Positions 7,059 through 9,826 of a DNA stretch of 9,826 bases are shown piece after piece. Each line of letters starts with the position of its first letter. Positions within the stretch are counted from its first letter, which is position 1. The DNA is from an uncultured Acetatifactor sp. (GTDB lineage: Bacteria; Bacillota; Clostridia; Lachnospirales; Lachnospiraceae), in NCBI GenBank assembly GCA_910584235.1, contig CAJTZD010000099.1, forward strand, positions 1 through 9,826, in the 5' to 3' direction. The translations under genes were made by a program, and so were the position numbers. The notes beneath the pieces are model-generated. The model was not told the DNA's origin. It made no database searches and worked only from the letters and a program-made list of their open reading frames with translations.

Positions 7059-7742
7059 CTACCCTGCATCCGTGCCGAATTGATAGCCTACGCCGATGAC
7101 TGTCCTGATGCAGGGGAAGGGCAGTTTTTTGCGCAGATTCTTCACATGTGCGTCAATGATCCTGTCGTTTCCGATATAGTCTTCATTAAAGATACTCAAG
7201 ATCAGCTGCTCCCTGGTAAAGACCCGGTTCGGCTGCTGCATCAGCGTCTGCAGCAGCAGATATTCGCTGAGGGTAAGCGGCAGCTTTCTGCCCTGATAAT
7301 AGGCGCAGTACGCCTCTTCCCGCAGCACAAGGCCCTGGTCAGAGTTCTGCTCTCCCCCGCAGCCCCCGATGCGCCGCAGAATCGTCTCCATGCGCTTTAA
7401 CAGGATAATGGGGGAAACCGGTTTGATGACATAATCATCCGCGTACAGATTAAAAGCTTTCACCTGGGTCTGTTCGTCCTCCAGCGCCGTAAGCATGATT
7501 ACACCCGTGTCTTTTCCGCTGGTCCGGACGGCTTTCAGCACCTGGAAGCCGTCTGCCCCCGGCACACAGATGTCCAGCACCGCCAGATCAAAATCCTGCT
7601 CACGCACCAGACGGATGGCCGCATCCCCCCGGTCCGCGCCGGTCACCCGGTATCCGGAGATCGTCATATATTCTGTCAGGACCTCGCGGATCGTGGGCTC
7701 GTCCTCCAGAAACAGAACGCTGTATTCTCTTTCTTTTCCCAT
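7059..7742 (-). CDS. OmpR/PhoB-family response regulator
   Basis: A 227-residue two-component response regulator of standard length. The receiver domain (about 7-123) has the acidic pocket Glu13/Asp14, phosphoacceptor Asp57 (AVLD), Thr85 (MLTA) and Lys107 (VIKP). A short Gly-rich linker (126-137) leads to a winged-helix DNA-binding domain (about 138-222), with the recognition-helix region around NDRIIDAHVKNLRKKL and the end motif GVGYQF. The ATG at 7742 is preceded by GGAAAGG. It is followed after 12 nt by its kinase. The 11-nt direct repeats upstream of this gene suggest autoregulation, and the same pattern before the ABC ATPase gene suggests that transporter is its main target. Confidence 0.95.
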   Translation of the reverse strand: MGKEREYSVLFLEDEPTIREVLTEYMTISGYRVTGADRGDAAIRLVREQDFDLAVLDICVPGADGFQVLKAVRTSGKDTGVIMLTALEDEQTQVKAFNLYADDYVIKPVSPIILLKRMETILRRIGGCGGEQNSDQGLVLREEAYCAYYQGRKLPLTLSEYLLLQTLMQQPNRVFTREQLILSIFNEDYIGNDRIIDAHVKNLRKKLPFPCIRTVIGVGYQFGTDAG

Positions 7743-7786
7743 ATAGACACCTTTCCGGCAGTTCCTTTCCCTTCAAGTTATTTAGA

Positions 7787-7792
7787 ATTATC
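7787..7792 (-). promoter_or_regulatory. Candidate -10 element of the response-regulator promoter
   Basis: GATAAT on the minus strand, five of six bases matching TATAAT and 12 nt after the TTCACA box of the third repeat. No TTGACA-like -35 box stands at 17 nt; the direct repeats occupy that place. This is the layout expected when an OmpR-family activator replaces -35 recognition. Transcription would start near 7780, giving a short leader before the ATG at 7742. Confidence 0.6.
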
Positions 7793-7799
7793 TTATCAC

Positions 7800-7832
7800 T
7801 TCGATGTGAATTTCGTATGAAGATTGTATGAC
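7800..7832 (-). promoter_or_regulatory. Triple 11-nt direct repeat, likely autoregulatory operator of the response regulator
   Basis: Three consecutive 11-nt units on the minus strand: GTCATACAATC (7832-7822), TTCATACGAAA (7821-7811) and TTCACATCGAA (7810-7800). They lie just upstream of the -10 element. The layout, including the 7-nt distance to GATA, is the same as at 5414-5446 before the ABC genes. It is the only promoter-like structure between the GerMN lipoprotein gene and the response regulator, so it probably starts the regulator-kinase transcript. Confidence 0.72.
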
Positions 7833-7857
7833 AGAGATTCTCTTTCGTGAAAAAAGA

Positions 7858-8772
7858 TCAGTTCTCCGGAGTCGTCACGATATCCAGATTCCGCTCATAG
7901 GCTACAGAAGAAAAGGAGGACGGCACTTCTCCGTTGATCAGGATCTGTACTTTGTTGATATTGCTCAGCTCCACCAGGGAATTGACAATAGAGTAGACAG
8001 AGACATCCGTGGAGACATTATTCACCACTGTCAGGAAATTCTCGTCCAGATTCACATAGCAGATACCGTCTTTGGTCATGACATTGACGATCTTCGTATT
8101 GGGGTTAATGGAAGGGTACAGCCCCTCTACCTGGCCGCTGGGTCCCGCGATCAATTCCTCCACCACAAAGCGTTCCATAGGTGTATTGGTGGAATAATGC
8201 TTCTCCCTGTAAGCGGCGATGAGATTAGTGCCGCTTTCGCCTGCAAAGTACAGCTTTATCTTTGCCAGGTCATAGGTATTGATCTCATTTCCGTCATTGT
8301 CAATAAACTGATCCGCGTTCATCCAGCTGATGACATTGCCTTTCTTGTCCGTAAGCTGATTCCCTTCCACGGTGATCATCACCAGCTTTACGTCCGGCAG
8401 CTGCGTAAGAGTACGCACCACGGCTGCCCGCACCAGCACCTCGGTCATGGGCGGCAGTTCGTTGTAAGCGGCATCCACGTCAATGGAAAAATTGCCCTCC
8501 TCCAGCTTGGCGCCAAGCACTTGGAATCCCATAGCCAGAGGCGCTTTATATTCCAGCTTCTCCGGGCTGGTGGAGAGACATTCTATCAGCTCCTTAAGCT
8601 TCTCCTCCTCTGTGACTGCTTCCATCTCATGCTCGTGCATCTCCACCTTGGTCTCGGAATTGCTCACATAATAAACCTGATACAGATTCTCTGTCTCCGC
8701 GCTCTCCTGTCCGCAAGCCGCCAATAGCAGCATACAGATACAGGTTAACAGCATTCCGTATATTTTCTTCAT
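7858..8772 (-). CDS. GerMN-domain lipoprotein
   Basis: A 304-residue exported lipoprotein. The signal peptide (1-19) ends in the lipobox LAAC, so Cys20 would be lipid-modified and the protein anchored on the outer face of the membrane. Two GerMN repeats follow, near 30-145 and 172-290. The second is clearer, with YVNLDENF (239-246) and VQILINGE (275-282), which are hallmark strands of this fold. GerMN domains occur in the sporulation/germination protein GerM and in actinobacterial LpqB, and are thought to bind ligands or partner proteins at the cell envelope. The ATG at 8772 is preceded by AAAGGAAG. It starts 29 nt after a sensor kinase gene, so it may modulate that kinase, as LpqB does for MtrB (inference). 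No clear terminator follows before the next promoter. Confidence 0.88.
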   Translation of the reverse strand: MKKIYGMLLTCICMLLLAACGQESAETENLYQVYYVSNSETKVEMHEHEMEAVTEEEKLKELIECLSTSPEKLEYKAPLAMGFQVLGAKLEEGNFSIDVDAAYNELPPMTEVLVRAAVVRTLTQLPDVKLVMITVEGNQLTDKKGNVISWMNADQFIDNDGNEINTYDLAKIKLYFAGESGTNLIAAYREKHYSTNTPMERFVVEELIAGPSGQVEGLYPSINPNTKIVNVMTKDGICYVNLDENFLTVVNNVSTDVSVYSIVNSLVELSNINKVQILINGEVPSSFSSVAYERNLDIVTTPEN

Positions 8773-8801
8773 CCTGCCACTTCCTTTATCCTCTCAAACC
8801 G

Positions 8802-9826
8802 TCATACCTTTTCCGCCGAAGTCCAATTGCCGGCCGTATAGGTCAGGGGAATCCTGACCGTAAACGTAGTCCCTTCCCCCTCGGCGCTGACTACGGTGAT
8901 CATACCTCTGTGCATCAGCACAGAGTTCTTCGTAATAGCCAGACCTAAGCCCGTGCCTCCGATTTCCCTGGAGTGGGATTTATCCACCCGGTAGAATCTC
9001 TCATAGATATGCGCCAGGGAATCCTCCGGAATCCCCAGGCCGGAATCGCTGACCCGAAAGGTAAAATATTGATGGTCCGCGTCCAATACCACTTTCACCC
9101 AGCCGTGCTCTTTATTGTATTTGATGGCATTCTCCACCAGGTTGGTCATGATCAGGGACATCTTCACCTCATCCACCTCTGCTGTCACCAGACGCATGCT
9201 CTCAAAGACTACCTCTACATCTTTCTTTCTGGCAAGCGGGCGGAGCCGCTTCAGGATCAGCTCCACCAGGTCGTTTACGTTCAGGGAAATGATGTTCAGC
9301 TCCTGGGCCTTTTTATCCATCTTCACCAATGCCAGCAAGTCCGTGATGATCTGGTTCTCTCTGTCAATCTCCGAGGCAATGTCCTCCAGAAATTCCTGAT
9401 ACAGCTCCGCCGGGGCATCCCCCTGGGCAAGCAGGGAATCCGCCAGCACCTTGATGGCCGCCATGGGAGTCTTCAGTTCATGGGACACATTCTCCACAAA
9501 TTCCTGTCTGGAATTGTCCAGTACGCGCATCCGTTTCAAAAGCTGGTTAAACGCATCCACGATATGGTTGGTCTCCGCATAGCCCTGGACGGAAATACCC
9601 TCGTCCCGGTAGCCGGCTTTCACCTCATTGATGGCCTCTGTGATCCGGTTGAAAGGTCTTGTCATCACCACCGACAGCACCAGGGCCATGGCTACCACCA
9701 CCACGATGATCAGACATTCCAAAATCAGGGCTTTCTGCCCCAGCACCTCCAGATTGGCGGCAATGGATTCATTGGAAATACTGGTCAGCATCACGGCGAT
9801 GATTTCTCCTTTATCGCTGCCTGCAT
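8802..9826 (-). CDS. Sensor histidine kinase, WalK/PhoR-like (5' end outside window)
   Basis: The frame stays open to the window edge, so the gene begins beyond 9826; 340 residues are visible. An in-frame GTG at 9794 is not the real start, because the second membrane helix lies only about 32 residues inside it and the sensor domain and first helix would be lost. Counting visible residues, the helix is at about 33-54 and the HAMP domain at 55-100. The H-box VSHELKTP has phosphoacceptor His115, the N-box is NLVENAIKY (Asn218, Asn222), and the G1 box is DSGLGIP (Asp260). The F-box ERFYRVDKSHS and G2 box GGTGLGL are also present. All catalytic motifs are canonical. Its response regulator is expected just outside the window. 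A GerMN lipoprotein gene follows 29 nt later, probably in the same operon. Confidence 0.93.
   Translation of the reverse strand, partial: AGSDKGEIIAVMLTSISNESIAANLEVLGQKALILECLIIVVVVAMALVLSVVMTRPFNRITEAINEVKAGYRDEGISVQGYAETNHIVDAFNQLLKRMRVLDNSRQEFVENVSHELKTPMAAIKVLADSLLAQGDAPAELYQEFLEDIASEIDRENQIITDLLALVKMDKKAQELNIISLNVNDLVELILKRLRPLARKKDVEVVFESMRLVTAEVDEVKMSLIMTNLVENAIKYNKEHGWVKVVLDADHQYFTFRVSDSGLGIPEDSLAHIYERFYRVDKSHSREIGGTGLGLAITKNSVLMHRGMITVVSAEGEGTTFTVRIPLTYTAGNWTSAEKV

Noticed and set aside
7833..7857. Terminator after the GerMN lipoprotein gene
   Set aside because: A T run follows the stop codon but no stable GC hairpin precedes it. The possible TCTTT/AAAGA stem is weak and not followed by a U tract.
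7828..8727. Plus-strand open frame of 299 codons
   Set aside because: Antisense to the GerMN lipoprotein gene, which has a lipobox, GerMN motifs and a good ribosome-binding site. The antisense product shows nothing recognisable.

Overview
The window looks like chromosome from a Clostridia bacterium, most likely family Lachnospiraceae. This is inferred from gene content and protein style: OmpR-type two-component systems, a GerMN lipoprotein, ComEC, purine-rich Shine-Dalgarno sequences, and GC-rich genes with AT-rich intergenic gaps. Every gene I can support lies on the minus strand, so transcription runs from position 9826 towards position 1. There is no tRNA, rRNA, CRISPR array, insertion sequence or phage gene. 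The longest stretch without a gene is about 165 bases.

In order of transcription: (1) the 3' part of a WalK/PhoR-like sensor histidine kinase, cut by the window edge (8802-9826), is followed 29 nt later by a lipoprotein with two GerMN domains (7858-8772). (2) After a 115-nt gap that carries a promoter and operator comes a second signalling module: an OmpR/PhoB-family response regulator (7059-7742) and a 539-residue sensor kinase (5427-7046). (3) Next is a two-gene ABC transporter, with an ATPase (4480-5358) and an ABC-2-type six-helix permease (3705-4490) that overlap by 11 nt. (4) A full-length comEC (1154-3676) for DNA uptake follows 28 nt later. (5) Last is a separately promoted AraC-family regulator (166-990), ended by an intrinsic terminator. 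A second hairpin, usable from both strands, lies at the window edge.

The most interesting signal is regulatory. Two places carry the same architecture: three direct repeats of an 11-nt TTCAT-type unit, then 7 nt, then GATA at the expected -10 position. One copy (7800-7832) lies upstream of the response regulator. The other (5414-5446) overlaps the stop codon of the kinase gene and lies just upstream of the ABC ATPase. Such 11-nt-period direct repeats are typical binding sites of OmpR/PhoB-family regulators. The simplest reading is that the response regulator controls its own operon and also fires a second promoter driving the ABC transporter, and perhaps comEC by read-through. This would be a self-contained sense-and-export module, plausibly for cell-envelope stress or antimicrobial peptides. 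The substrate cannot be read from the sequence.

A second regulatory structure is the araC promoter. Its TTGCAA / TATAAT boxes are exactly 17 nt apart, and the spacer contains a perfect 14-bp palindrome overlapped by a second, near-perfect palindrome. This looks like an operator built into the promoter core.
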